Positions 51,496 to 60,823 of a DNA stretch of 64,000 nucleotides are shown in pieces; the stretch's first letter is position 1; every line of letters starts with the position of its first letter. The DNA is from Poriferisodalis sp965262965 (lineage in GTDB: Bacteria; Actinomycetota; Acidimicrobiia; Acidimicrobiales; Poriferisodalaceae): positions 2,108,001 through 2,172,000 of the forward strand of contig NZ_OZ253573.1 of assembly GCF_965262965.1 (NCBI RefSeq). The letters are read 5' to 3'. Below the pieces are notes generated by a model. That model was not told where the DNA came from. It saw only the letters and a program-made list of their open reading frames with translations, and searched no databases. The position numbers were made by a program, and so were the translations under genes.

Positions 51496-52962
51496 CTAGT
51501 GGTCGCCCAAGCGCAGACCGCGCCACACCAGGACCGCAGCGGCGGCGATTGCGAGCGGCCACATGCCCAGCGCGACGGCGGGCGTCGTACCCGTACGCAG
51601 CTCGACCGGAGCCACCAGCACCGCCGGTTCGCGCAGCTCGCTGCGCGCGGTGACCGTCCCGTCGGGCGCCACGATGGCGCTGTATCCCGTGGTCGAGGCT
51701 TGCAGGACCCATCTGCGGGTCTCGACAGCGCGGAGCCGGGCGCTTGCCAGCGACTGGGAGGGCACCACCGAGCTTCGGTACGAGGAAGCCAGCGTGGGAT
51801 TGGCCACGATGCTGCCGCCGGCTCGCACACCAGCGCGCACAAGGCCGGGAAAGTAGATCTCGTAGGACGTGGCGACGGCCACGTCGCCGAGCGGCGTCTT
51901 CACAACGCCGGGACCCTCGCCGGCGATCGCCTCACGCGCAATCAGCGAGAGGTCGGCGAATGGCTCGACGAGGCCGCGCAGCGGCACGTACTCACCGAAC
52001 GGGACGAGGTGGGCCTTGTCGTAGCGATCGGTCAGGCCAAAAGACGGGCCGACCGCGACTGTCGCGTTGCGAAAGCGTGGGGGGCTCTCATCGGCGGTGC
52101 GCTCGTAGAAGTTGGCGACAAGCACGAGGTCGCGCTCGGACGCGAGCGCCTCGAGCTCTGCGAGACGCGGTGACTCTTCGAGCGGGCCGTCGCTGGATGT
52201 ACTGCTTTCGCTCCACACCATGAGATCCGCAGTGCCCGACCACTCCGCGGTGGTCGCCAGATGTCGCAGCCGGACGCTGCGCTGCGGTGTTCCGACATCG
52301 GTGCCCAGCTCGCCGCCGGCCTGTACCACCGCCGCGTCAATCGTGGCGCTGACTGCGGTGTCGGGCACGGCCAGCACGGCCACCGACACGACCGTCAGCA
52401 CGAGGGCTGGTTGCCACACCTGCACCCATTCGCGTGCGCACAGGCGCTCAACGAAGACCGCTCCGACGCCGACGACGGCGATGATTCCGAGCGATCCCGC
52501 CGCCGACGCCACCGCCAGCCAGGGACCGTCGACCTGGCCCAACGCCAAGTTCGACATAGCCACGCCGCCGAAGGGAACGGTCCAACGCGCCGCCTCGCCC
52601 ACCACCAGCGCTGCGGCTGCGGTAACCATTCGCCACGTTCCGCGCTTGGCAATGATCGATGTCGGCAACGCCATGATGAGCGTCTCGACCGGCAGCGCCG
52701 CGGCCCAGCCGGGCACGGTCAGCTCGGTCATCCAGAACAGGCCCAGCAGGTAGGCGCCCAGCCAGAAGGCACACGCGGATGCCAGACGATCTCGCCAGCG
52801 GCCGCCGTCGGGGCCCGGGTCGCAGAAGCGAAGCCAGAGGCCGAAGCCGACCGGCCCCAGCGGCCACAGCCCCCACGGCGGCAGCGACAGCATTGTCAGC
52901 GCGCCCAGCACACCGGCAAGGGCGAGCCGCACCAGCGGCGTTCGGCGCAACGTCCGGCTCAC
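51496..52962 (-). CDS. lnt: Apolipoprotein N-acyltransferase (Lnt) homologue lacking the catalytic Cys
   Basis: A 488-residue protein: about seven membrane helices (1-200) and a nitrilase-like domain (205-455). Active-site Glu252 (VWSESS) and Lys316 (YDKAHLVPFGEYVP) are present, but the position of the catalytic Cys (normally CYE) is Ser366 (TSYEIYFPGL). Family reaction: third acyl chain transfer to lipoproteins. With Ser in place of Cys the chemistry may be changed or lost. It overlaps the end of the hemY gene by 4 bases. Confidence 0.8.
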   Translation of the reverse strand: MSRTLRRTPLVRLALAGVLGALTMLSLPPWGLWPLGPVGFGLWLRFCDPGPDGGRWRDRLASACAFWLGAYLLGLFWMTELTVPGWAAALPVETLIMALPTSIIAKRGTWRMVTAAAALVVGEAARWTVPFGGVAMSNLALGQVDGPWLAVASAAGSLGIIAVVGVGAVFVERLCAREWVQVWQPALVLTVVSVAVLAVPDTAVSATIDAAVVQAGGELGTDVGTPQRSVRLRHLATTAEWSGTADLMVWSESSTSSDGPLEESPRLAELEALASERDLVLVANFYERTADESPPRFRNATVAVGPSFGLTDRYDKAHLVPFGEYVPLRGLVEPFADLSLIAREAIAGEGPGVVKTPLGDVAVATSYEIYFPGLVRAGVRAGGSIVANPTLASSYRSSVVPSQSLASARLRAVETRRWVLQASTTGYSAIVAPDGTVTARSELREPAVLVAPVELRTGTTPAVALGMWPLAIAAAAVLVWRGLRLGDH

Positions 52963-54506
52963 CGCGATGCGCCGGCCCGAGCCGAACGAAGACGCTCAGC
53001 TGTCGTCGTTGCTGCGGTGTCGCCTCCTCGGATGCACGCGGGGATGCCGAGGCCGCGGCACGCCGCACCTGCGACGACGACGCCGGGCAGGTCGTGAGCC
53101 AGTGCCGAATCGACCCGATCGATCAGGTCGCTGTGGCCCGGGCGGTACTGCGGCAACGAGCGTTCCCAGCGCGACACGCGCCAATCGGCAACGGCGTCGG
53201 GACGGTCGCCGAGCGCGCGAAGCGTCGGCAGGCGCGACAGCTCGGCGATCAGTGCGTCGCGCAACTCGATGTCGGACATCTTGGTGTGGCGGTCGTCGTT
53301 ATCTCGACCGACCGAAACCCGCAACACCACATGTTCCCCGTCAGACCATTGCGGCCACTTGCTGGTGCCGAAGCTGCACGCAGTGGTGAGCAGCCCCGTG
53401 CTGCGGGCCACCAGAAAGCCGGCTTCGGCGAACTCGCCCTCCACGTCCTGCGCCCGCACGCCGAGCGTGACGACCGCAACGGAGGCGTAGTCGATGCGTC
53501 CGAGTGCGTCAGCGGCGGCGGGAGCTGCGGCGAGCATCCGGCTTGCCGCGTGTGCGGGAGCTGTGACGATCACAGCGTCGGCATCCAACGTCTGCGTCGC
53601 TGTTTCGACCACAAGCGGGCGCCCAGATTCGAACTCGTCCAGCTCGGCACGGCGCACAGCTCGGACATCGACGCCGAGCCGCAGATCGCATCGGGTGATC
53701 CGTTCTCTCAGCGTGTCGACGAGCTTGCCCATGCCGCCGGCAAAACTGGCAAAGATCGGGGCAGGAGACACAGCGCCCGACGCCCCCGTCGGGGCAGGCT
53801 GGACAGCGCGCAGGCCTCGCATCAACGAGCGGCTGCGTCCGAGTGCGGTGCCCAGCATCGGCGCAGAGGTTGCCGCGTCGATGCGGTTGACATCGCCCGC
53901 GCTGATGCTGCCGAGCAACGGGTCGACGACCCGCGCCGCCACGGCAGAACCAAGGCGAGCGCTCACGATGTCACCCACGCTCGCGGCCGATCCGCGGTGC
54001 ATCCGAGTGCGGGGCAGCACGTAGTCCATGGCGGCGCGCAGCGCTGCGGATCGTCCCAGCAGGGGTGACCGCCACAGCGGCCCGAGCCGCGTCGGCACGC
54101 CTGCCACCAACCCGTCAGGCAACGGGGACGACCCGAGCTCGGTATGGGACTCGGCGGCGCGGCCGTGCACCACCGAAGCCCCCGACGCGGCCGGCGAGAT
54201 GTACTCCGTCGAGATGCCCAGCTCTGCGCAGAGATTCGAGGCCCACGGCACGCGCAGGAGGAACGCATCAGCACCCTCGTCGACTGACCGTCCCAGGAAG
54301 GGCGTCGAGAGGATCTTGCCGCCGAGACGGTCTGTTGATTCGAGCAGCACGACGTCGGGCGCGTCGGGCGCAGGCTCAGCGCCGCCGTCGGGGTGCAACA
54401 GGCGATATGCGGCGGTCAAACCGGTCACCCCGCCGCCGATGACTATCACTCTGGGATTGGGCACTCTGGGATTACGGCCCGAAGACGTCGGCGTTGGCGA
54501 GTTCAC
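52959..54506 (-). CDS. hemY: Protoporphyrinogen/coproporphyrinogen oxidase (HemY type)
   Basis: A 515-residue FAD enzyme. GGGVTGLTAAYRLL (about 24-37) is the FAD-binding fold, DEGADAFLLRVPWASNLC follows, and GLGIPACIRGGDTAA closes the FAD site. It oxidises the porphyrinogen in heme synthesis; actinomycetes mainly use it on coproporphyrinogen III (then called CgoX). Its ATG overlaps the hemE stop (ATGA) and its end overlaps lnt, so the three are one unit. Confidence 0.9.
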   Translation of the reverse strand: MNSPTPTSSGRNPRVPNPRVIVIGGGVTGLTAAYRLLHPDGGAEPAPDAPDVVLLESTDRLGGKILSTPFLGRSVDEGADAFLLRVPWASNLCAELGISTEYISPAASGASVVHGRAAESHTELGSSPLPDGLVAGVPTRLGPLWRSPLLGRSAALRAAMDYVLPRTRMHRGSAASVGDIVSARLGSAVAARVVDPLLGSISAGDVNRIDAATSAPMLGTALGRSRSLMRGLRAVQPAPTGASGAVSPAPIFASFAGGMGKLVDTLRERITRCDLRLGVDVRAVRRAELDEFESGRPLVVETATQTLDADAVIVTAPAHAASRMLAAAPAAADALGRIDYASVAVVTLGVRAQDVEGEFAEAGFLVARSTGLLTTACSFGTSKWPQWSDGEHVVLRVSVGRDNDDRHTKMSDIELRDALIAELSRLPTLRALGDRPDAVADWRVSRWERSLPQYRPGHSDLIDRVDSALAHDLPGVVVAGAACRGLGIPACIRGGDTAATTTAERLRSARAGASR

Positions 54507-55621
54507 TCCCGCTGGCTTGCGTTCGACGGCTGACGTTCGGCGAGGTCGAAGCCGTGAGGGTCGAATTCATGAACGTGATCGACGAGGCGTTCGAGCACTG
54601 CGGGGTCGGTCTCGGGGAGCACGCCGTGGCCCAGGTTGAAGATGTAGCCGGGCGCAGCGGTGCCTTCGCCAAGAATGCGATCAGCGGCGGTGCGAACCGT
54701 CGGCCAATCGAGCAGGCACAGCGCTGGGTCCAGATTGCCCTGCAGCGCCACGTCGGGCCCCACACGCTGGCGCGCCAAGCCCAGCGGCACGCGCCAGTCG
54801 ACTCCGACAACGTCGGCTCCAACTCGGGCCATCTGGTCGAGCAGCTCGCCGGTGCCCACGCCGAAATGTCCACGGGGCACGCCCAGGTCGGCCAGCTCGT
54901 CGAACACCCGCTTGCTGTGCGGCGCCACGAATTCGGCATAGTCCGCGGGTGCCAATGCCCCCGCCCACGAATCGAACAACTGCACGGCGCTGGCGCCCGC
55001 GAGCACTTGGGACCGCATCGACGCCACCGCTATCCCGGCGAGCCGCTCCATCAGGTCGTGCCACAGCGCCGCATCGGCGTGCATCAGCGCCTTCGTCAGC
55101 AGATGCTGACGAGACGGCTGGCCTTCGATGAGGTAGCTGGCCACCGTGAACGGTGCTCCTGCGAAGCCGATAAGCGGCACTTCGAGCTGCGCAGCGAGCA
55201 AGCGCACGGTCTCGAGCACGTAAGGCGTGTGCGCCTGGGGATCGAGGGGCGGCAGGCGATCGAGATCGGCGCGCCGACGCAGCGGCTCGGGTGCGACGGG
55301 GCCGACGCCCGGGACGACGTCGATGCCGAATCCGATGGCGGCGGCAGGCACGACGATGTCGGAGAACAGCACCGCGGCATCCACGCCGTAGCGCCGCACC
55401 GGCTGCAGCGTGATCTCCGCCGCGGTCGCAGGATCGGCGATGGCGTCCAGGATGCTGCCGGGGCCGCGCAGCGCCCGGTACTCGGGGAGTGATCGCCCCG
55501 CTTGGCGCTGGAACCACACGGGCACCCGCTGCGTCAGCTCGCATCGCGCTGCTCGCAGGTAGGCGCTGTCGGCCAGTCGACGGCTGGGGTGGTCTTCGGG
55601 CAGCACATCAGAGCCAGCCAT
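54503..55621 (-). CDS. hemE: Uroporphyrinogen decarboxylase
   Basis: A 372-residue TIM-barrel enzyme from ATG 55621 (upstream ATGs, such as 55651, extend a poorly conserved tail; no ribosome site decides). QRQAGRSLPEYRAL near residue 40 and FSDIVVPA (substrate-binding Asp, about 86), FAGAPFTVASYLIEG and FNLGHGVLPETDP are conserved. It removes four acetate carboxyls from uroporphyrinogen III. First gene of hemE-hemY-lnt; divergent from the glycosyltransferase gene across 207 bases with no other gene. Confidence 0.92.
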   Translation of the reverse strand: MAGSDVLPEDHPSRRLADSAYLRAARCELTQRVPVWFQRQAGRSLPEYRALRGPGSILDAIADPATAAEITLQPVRRYGVDAAVLFSDIVVPAAAIGFGIDVVPGVGPVAPEPLRRRADLDRLPPLDPQAHTPYVLETVRLLAAQLEVPLIGFAGAPFTVASYLIEGQPSRQHLLTKALMHADAALWHDLMERLAGIAVASMRSQVLAGASAVQLFDSWAGALAPADYAEFVAPHSKRVFDELADLGVPRGHFGVGTGELLDQMARVGADVVGVDWRVPLGLARQRVGPDVALQGNLDPALCLLDWPTVRTAADRILGEGTAAPGYIFNLGHGVLPETDPAVLERLVDHVHEFDPHGFDLAERQPSNASQRE

Positions 55622-55828
55622 GAGCTGCGAACGGTACCGGGGCGGTCTCATCGCGAGCACACCCACAGCAAGCACACCCGGCGTGGGCACGGCGACGCAG
55701 CCGAACCCCGACGACGCCGTGACTTGATGCAGCGGGCCCGTCGGTAGCCTCACCCAACCCGCGGCGAATCAGGTCGACCCCACGACGAGGTTGACCCACA
55801 CAGGCCTCGTCGGCGGGCGGAGGCTGCA

Positions 55829-57166
55829 ATGGTCGCCGACCCACAGACCCGACGGGCGCAGACCTCGCGCGCCGCGGCGTCGGGGTCGCTGCGAGTTGCC
55901 CTGCTCACCTATCGCGGACACCCCTACGTGGGCGGCCAGGGCATCTACGTCCGGCACCTGTCACGCGAGCTCGCAGCCCTCGGGCACAGCGTCGAGGTGT
56001 TCAGCGGTCCTCCCTACCCGCATCTGGAACCCGGCATCAAGCTCACCGAGCTGCCGAGCCTCGACCTGTACCGAATGCCCGATCCGTTCCGGGTCCCGAA
56101 GCTCGCCGAGTTCCGCTCCCTGATCGACGTGCTGGAGTACGCGATCACGTGCACCGCGTCATTTGCCGAGCCGCTGACGTTCAGCCTGCGAGCCTTCGGT
56201 GCACTGCGCGGGCGCATCGACGACTTCGACCTGATCCACGACAACCAGTGCCTCGGCTACGGCATCGACTGGCTGCGCCGCGCCGGCATGCCCGTCCTCG
56301 GCACGATCCACCACCCCATCACCGTCGATCGGCGGCTCGAGACAGCCCACGCGCCCACGTCGGGCAAGCGCTTCGCACTGAACCGCTTCTACGCCTTTAC
56401 CAAGATGCAATCGCGGGTGGCGAAGCGACTCGACCGCATCGTCACGGTGTCGCGCAACAGCTTCGACGACATCGTTGCGGACCACGGCGTCCGTCCCGAG
56501 CGCCTGCACATCACCCACGTCGGCGTGGATCCCGCGCACTTCCGCCCACTGCCCGACTCCGTGCCGGTGCGGGGACGACTGATGACCACAGCCAGTGCCG
56601 ATGTTGCGATGAAGGGCCTCGCATACCTGCTCGAGGCGCTCGCCAAGCTCCGCACCGAAGATCCCGAGCTGCACCTCGTCGTCATCGGGCGTCCGAAGGA
56701 TGATTCGGCCGCGAGCCGTCTGATCGACGAGCTCGGCTTGAGCGGCAGCGTCGAATTCGTGAGCGGCGTGACCGATGAACGCATTGTCGAGCTGTACAAC
56801 GAGGCCCAGCTGGCGGTGGTGCCGTCGCTGTACGAGGGCTTCTCGCTCCCCGCTATCGAAGCGATGTCGTGCGGCGTTCCGCTCGTCGCCACCACCGGCG
56901 GCGCGTTGCCCGAAGTGACCGGACCCGACGGCGAGACCTGCTTGCAGGTGCCGCCGGGCGACACCGAAGCGCTCACAGCGCGCATCGGCTGGTCGCTCAG
57001 CCAGCCCAGCCTGCGCGCCACGGTCGGCGCGGCAGGTCGTGAGCGGGTGAAGTCCAACTACTCGTGGACTGCGACCGCTCAGCACACCGTCGAGCACTAC
57101 CGGGCACTGCTGGCCGGCCAGCCCTCACCCGCTCGACAGCGTCGGATGCTGCGCTCGGCCTCCTAG
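55829..57166 (+). CDS. GT4-family glycosyltransferase
   Basis: A 445-residue GT-B fold enzyme. GGQGIYVRHLSRELAALGH (about 35-53) opens the acceptor domain; PSLYEGFSLPAIEAMSCG (about 332-349) holds the EX7E donor motif. Acts in the cytoplasm on sugar nucleotides. It heads a three-gene run (glycosyltransferase, methyltransferase, cyclase/prenyltransferase-fold protein) with gaps of 6 bases and an 11-base overlap. The acceptor is unknown; an envelope glycolipid or polysaccharide is a reasonable guess. Confidence 0.87.
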   Translation: MVADPQTRRAQTSRAAASGSLRVALLTYRGHPYVGGQGIYVRHLSRELAALGHSVEVFSGPPYPHLEPGIKLTELPSLDLYRMPDPFRVPKLAEFRSLIDVLEYAITCTASFAEPLTFSLRAFGALRGRIDDFDLIHDNQCLGYGIDWLRRAGMPVLGTIHHPITVDRRLETAHAPTSGKRFALNRFYAFTKMQSRVAKRLDRIVTVSRNSFDDIVADHGVRPERLHITHVGVDPAHFRPLPDSVPVRGRLMTTASADVAMKGLAYLLEALAKLRTEDPELHLVVIGRPKDDSAASRLIDELGLSGSVEFVSGVTDERIVELYNEAQLAVVPSLYEGFSLPAIEAMSCGVPLVATTGGALPEVTGPDGETCLQVPPGDTEALTARIGWSLSQPSLRATVGAAGRERVKSNYSWTATAQHTVEHYRALLAGQPSPARQRRMLRSAS

Positions 57167-57172
57167 ACGCTG

Positions 57173-58027
57173 ATGCTCACCGTTGACTATGAACGTCTCG
57201 GGGCCCGGCGGGGCGATCGGGTGCTGGATCTCGGCTGCGGCGCGGGCCGCCACGCCTTCGAGAGCGCGCGCCGTGGCTGCGTCACGGTGGCCTCGGATCG
57301 GGACCACGCCGAATTGCGCTCGGTGACCGCGATGTTCGCGGCCATGGCAACACAGGCCGACCTCGAGGCGTCAAGCGGCGGCCGAGGCAACGGCAATAGT
57401 GCAAACCAGGCCACCGACCACAACGACGACAGCGGCTCGGCGTCGAATCACGCAGTGCTGGCCGATGCGACAGCGCTGCCGTATCCCAACGGCGCCTTCG
57501 ACCGCGTCATCGCTGCGGAAGTGCTCGAGCACATCGTCGACGACGAAGCCGCCATCGCCGAACTCGCCCGGGTGCTGCGCCCCGGCGGGACCATCGCGGT
57601 CACCGTCCCCGCCAAAGCCGCGGAGCGTGTCTGCTGGGCCCTCAGCAGCGACTATCACGCGCCCGCGGTGCCCGATGGCCATGTCCGCATCTACGGCTCA
57701 GACGAATTGCGGGCGAAACTGTCCGCCGCCGGGCTCTCGGTGAGCGACAGCCACGGCGCGCATGGCCTTCACACGCCGTACTGGTGGCTGCGCTGTGTGG
57801 TTGGTCCCCAAGACAACGACCACCGGCTGGTGAAGGCGTACCACCGGCTGCTGGTGTGGGACATCACCGAGGCACCGAAGCTGACACGCACACTCGACCG
57901 CTTCTTGAACCTGGTGCTGCCCAAGTCGCTCGTGCTGTACGCGTACAAGGCCCCGCAGTTCTGCCAGCCAACCGCACCCCGGCCCGCAGCGTCGCCCGAA
58001 CAACTGGAGACGAGCCATGCGGGCTGA
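57173..58027 (+). CDS. Class I SAM methyltransferase in the glycosyltransferase operon
   Basis: A 284-residue methyltransferase. VLDLGCGAGRHAFE (about 17-30) is motif I, FDRVIAAEVLEHIVDDEAAIAEL the post-II/III region. A Gly/Asn/Ser-rich stretch of about 35 residues (about 63-97) interrupts the fold between motifs I and II, probably a loop. ATG 57173 follows the glycosyltransferase stop by 6 bases. Target unknown; sugar or lipid methylation fits the context. Confidence 0.85.
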   Translation: MLTVDYERLGARRGDRVLDLGCGAGRHAFESARRGCVTVASDRDHAELRSVTAMFAAMATQADLEASSGGRGNGNSANQATDHNDDSGSASNHAVLADATALPYPNGAFDRVIAAEVLEHIVDDEAAIAELARVLRPGGTIAVTVPAKAAERVCWALSSDYHAPAVPDGHVRIYGSDELRAKLSAAGLSVSDSHGAHGLHTPYWWLRCVVGPQDNDHRLVKAYHRLLVWDITEAPKLTRTLDRFLNLVLPKSLVLYAYKAPQFCQPTAPRPAASPEQLETSHAG

Positions 58028-59207
58028 CCGCTCGTGGGCCACCACCTCGACGCAGCAGCGCTCGGTCGCCGAGAGTTCGCACCGGCGCCAGCCAGCGACG
58101 CTCACGAGCGGCACCGGCGCGGAGCGACTCACCCACCCCCTGCTCACCGATGCCGAGATCTCCGCCACCGCCGACTTCATCGAGTCGTGCCAGACCGACG
58201 ACGGCCTCATCGTGTGGTTCGAAGGCGGCCACGCTGATCCGTGGAATCACATCGAGTCAGCGATGGCGCTTGCGGCCGCCGGCCGGCACGCGGCTGCCGA
58301 GACGGCATACGAGTGGCTCGCAGCGAATCAGCACGACGCCGGGAGCTGGCACAACTACTACACCGCCCACGGCGTCGAAGACCGCAAGGTGGACACGAAC
58401 TGTTGCGCCTATGTCGCTGTTGGCGTGTGGCACCACTGGCTGTCCGTCGCCGATCTCGGATTCGTCGAGACCATGTGGCCGGTGGTCGAGCGCGCCCTCG
58501 ACTTCGTCGTCGGCCTGCGCAAGCCCAGCGGTCACATCCCATGGGCCGTGCACGCGGACGGCACACCGTGGCCATATGCCCTGCTCACCGGCTCGTCGTC
58601 GGTTGTCCACGCGTTGCGGTGCGCCAGCGCGCTGGCGGCACTGCTCGGACACCAGCGCCCCGAGTGGGACCGCACAGCACAGCGCATCTGCCAGCTCATC
58701 CGTCACCGACCCGATTCTTTCGAGCCCAAGGACCGGTGGGCGATGGATTGGTACTACCCGGTGCTGTGCGGCGCTTTGGGGGGCGCCCAAGCGCGGGCGC
58801 ACCTTGCTGCGGGCGCACCGAAGTTCCTGCTGGGCGATCACGGGGTGCGGTGCGTGGCCGATCAGCCGTGGGTGACCGCGGCGGAAACGTGCGAATGCGC
58901 TCTGGCCTACGTGCGCACGGGTGACGAGACCACCGCGCGCCGCCTGTTCGCGGCCACATCGGCGCTGCGGACCGAACACGGCGCCTACTACACCGGGTGG
59001 GTCGTGCCACAGGCCAAGACCTTCCCGCACAACGAGACATCCACCTACACCGCCGCGGCCGTGCTGCTCGCCGCCGATGCCATCGAGCGCCGGACCCCGG
59101 CCGCCGGCGCACTCGTCAGCACGCCACCCGCGCTTCGGCCAGCAGCAGCACCGAGTGCCCGTTCACGCCCCGGCGTCGCACAGCGAACCGAGCGTCCGCC
59201 CCGCTGA
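58017..59207 (+). CDS. Prenyltransferase/terpene-cyclase-like alpha-barrel protein
   Basis: A 396-residue protein rich in short alpha-helices of the alpha/alpha-barrel type used by squalene cyclases and prenyltransferase-like proteins: GLIVWFEGGHADPWNHIESAMAL, AANQHDAGSWHNYYTAHG, GSWHNYY-like repeats and CEAL-type helices. No clear DxDD or DDxxD motif was seen, so a true cyclase activity is doubtful. It overlaps the methyltransferase gene by 11 bases. The C-terminal 40 residues are Pro/Arg-rich. Confidence 0.65.
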   Translation: MRADRSWATTSTQQRSVAESSHRRQPATLTSGTGAERLTHPLLTDAEISATADFIESCQTDDGLIVWFEGGHADPWNHIESAMALAAAGRHAAAETAYEWLAANQHDAGSWHNYYTAHGVEDRKVDTNCCAYVAVGVWHHWLSVADLGFVETMWPVVERALDFVVGLRKPSGHIPWAVHADGTPWPYALLTGSSSVVHALRCASALAALLGHQRPEWDRTAQRICQLIRHRPDSFEPKDRWAMDWYYPVLCGALGGAQARAHLAAGAPKFLLGDHGVRCVADQPWVTAAETCECALAYVRTGDETTARRLFAATSALRTEHGAYYTGWVVPQAKTFPHNETSTYTAAAVLLAADAIERRTPAAGALVSTPPALRPAAAPSARSRPGVAQRTERPPR

Positions 59208-59225
59208 GGCGCCAAGAACACAGTC

Positions 59226-59837
59226 TCAGGGCCTGCGGAGGACTCGCAGGCTGCCGTGCGCCGCGTGCTCGGTGAAGCCATCTTCGAGAGCGCGCAGCCA
59301 GATCTCGTAGGGCGGCCGGCCCCCGTCAGCGGGATCCACAAAGACGTCGTGGATGGCGAGGAGGCCGCCAGGGATGACCTTGGGGGACCACGCGTCGTAG
59401 TCAGCGTGCGCCGCCTCGCTGCCGTGTCCGCCATCGATGAAGACCAGCGCGGCCTCACCCCAGTACGAGGCGACGGTCACAGAGTCGCCCACGATGGCAA
59501 TCACCGAGTCCTCGAGGCCCGCCGCCGCAAGGGTCTCACGCAGCATCGGCAGCGAATCCATGCGGCCGGTTCGCTCGTCAACCAGTTCGGCGTCGTGGTG
59601 CTCCCAGCCTGACTGCATCTCCGCCGAACCGCGATGGTGGTCGATGGTGAACAGCACACTCCGGGCGGTGGCCGCAGCAGCACCGAGGTACACGGCCGAT
59701 TTGCCGCAATACGACCCGATTTCGACGAGCGGGCCGGATGCCGCGACCTCGCACCCGGCGCGGTACAACGCGAGACCTTCGTCATGAGGCATAAAGCCCT
59801 TGACCTTCTGAGCCAGTGCAGCCAGCTCGGGTGTCAT
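59226..59837 (-). CDS. Class I SAM methyltransferase (MT_24-like)
   Basis: A 203-residue methyltransferase. LVEIGSYCGKSAVYLG (about 37-52) is the SAM motif, FTIDHHRGSAEMQ the next strand and ALVFIDGGHGSEAAHADYDAW the catalytic-region strand. Convergent with the three-gene run and 4 bases of overlap with GtrA downstream... the GtrA gene lies upstream in transcription and overlaps its start. Target unknown. Confidence 0.83.
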   Translation of the reverse strand: MTPELAALAQKVKGFMPHDEGLALYRAGCEVAASGPLVEIGSYCGKSAVYLGAAAATARSVLFTIDHHRGSAEMQSGWEHHDAELVDERTGRMDSLPMLRETLAAAGLEDSVIAIVGDSVTVASYWGEAALVFIDGGHGSEAAHADYDAWSPKVIPGGLLAIHDVFVDPADGGRPPYEIWLRALEDGFTEHAAHGSLRVLRRP

Positions 59838-60259
59838 GACGCGGTCTCGTCATCGCGAGCGAACAGCACCCGATCGAGCAGCAGGAACTTTCCGATCCAC
59901 AACGCCCCGAAGCCGGCCAGATTGGCCGCCATCACCGCTACGGGAGCGTCCCAGGCGCGATCGGCGAGTGCGACGAGCACGGTCGAGGCCGCCAGACCCG
60001 CAAGGCTGTAAGCCCAAAAGGGCAGGATCTCGCGGGATACCGAGTGCCGGTCCGCTCGTCGCCAGACCCAGCGGCGATTGGCGAGGTACGCAGGCAGTGC
60101 CGCCACGCAGACCGCCACGACGTTGGCGACCACGCCGGGCCAGCCCAGCACGCCGTACGCCACGAAGAGCACGCCTTGGGTGAACACGACGGTGCCCAAA
60201 GACACGGCCCCGAAGCCGGCCAGCCGCGTTCGAAGCGCAGTGCGAAGCGGCTGTTTCAA
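59834..60259 (-). CDS. GtrA-family membrane protein
   Basis: A 141-residue protein with four hydrophobic helices. LRTRLAGFGAVSLGTVVFTQGVLF and LAGFGALWIGKFLLLDRVLF are GtrA-like, including the conserved closing KFLLLDRVLF. GtrA proteins flip or present polyprenyl-linked sugars. Its stop overlaps the methyltransferase start (4 bases); the DoxX gene lies 6 bases upstream. A sugar-linked envelope pathway spanning both strands here is plausible. Confidence 0.85.
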   Translation of the reverse strand: MKQPLRTALRTRLAGFGAVSLGTVVFTQGVLFVAYGVLGWPGVVANVVAVCVAALPAYLANRRWVWRRADRHSVSREILPFWAYSLAGLAASTVLVALADRAWDAPVAVMAANLAGFGALWIGKFLLLDRVLFARDDETAS

Positions 60260-60265
60260 GCTGTG

Positions 60266-60772
60266 TCAACCAGGGTCAGCCGGCGCATTGGGCCGGTAGA
60301 AGGTCGCCAGCAGGAGCAGCGTCGAAGCCACGCCTCCCGCGATGGCCACCACAAACCACACCGGACCGCTCCAGTCGATGCCGATGGCGTTGTCGAGGGA
60401 CCACTCACCTGGACCGGTCGCAGCGACAGCTGCTGCGGCGGCGGCCAGCACGAACACGTACTCCCAGCCCTCGCGGATGATGAAGAAGCCGTTCGTGCGG
60501 TGGCCGACCCACCCGGCGGTTGTCATCACCCCGATGAACGCCATCGCGCTGATCGGTGTCAGCAGGCCGAGCGCCAACCCGAAGCCTGCTCCGATCTCGG
60601 TCAGCGCGGCCAGGTACGCGTGGAGCTTCCCAGGTCGCAGACCCTCGGACTCAAACCATCGGCCGACGCCTGCGATGCCGCCCCGGAACTTGGCAATGCC
60701 ATGCAGTGCAAGCACCACGCCGACGATGACTCGCAGCACCAGCAAACCCAGATTGATGCTGTCAGGTTCCAC
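60266..60772 (-). CDS. DoxX-family membrane protein
   Basis: A 168-residue four-helix protein. LLVLRVIVGVVLALHGIAKFRGG near the N-terminus and GFGLALGLLTPISAMAFIGVMTTAGW are typical of DoxX/SURF4-like proteins. DoxX proteins are linked to redox or thiol balance in actinomycetes. It is the first gene of the DoxX-GtrA-methyltransferase run. Confidence 0.85.
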   Translation of the reverse strand: MEPDSINLGLLVLRVIVGVVLALHGIAKFRGGIAGVGRWFESEGLRPGKLHAYLAALTEIGAGFGLALGLLTPISAMAFIGVMTTAGWVGHRTNGFFIIREGWEYVFVLAAAAAAVAATGPGEWSLDNAIGIDWSGPVWFVVAIAGGVASTLLLLATFYRPNAPADPG

Positions 60773-60823
60773 GGCGACGCCTCCTGCGGAGTGGGGTTGG
60801 TACGCCGCGCCACAGTAGTGAAC

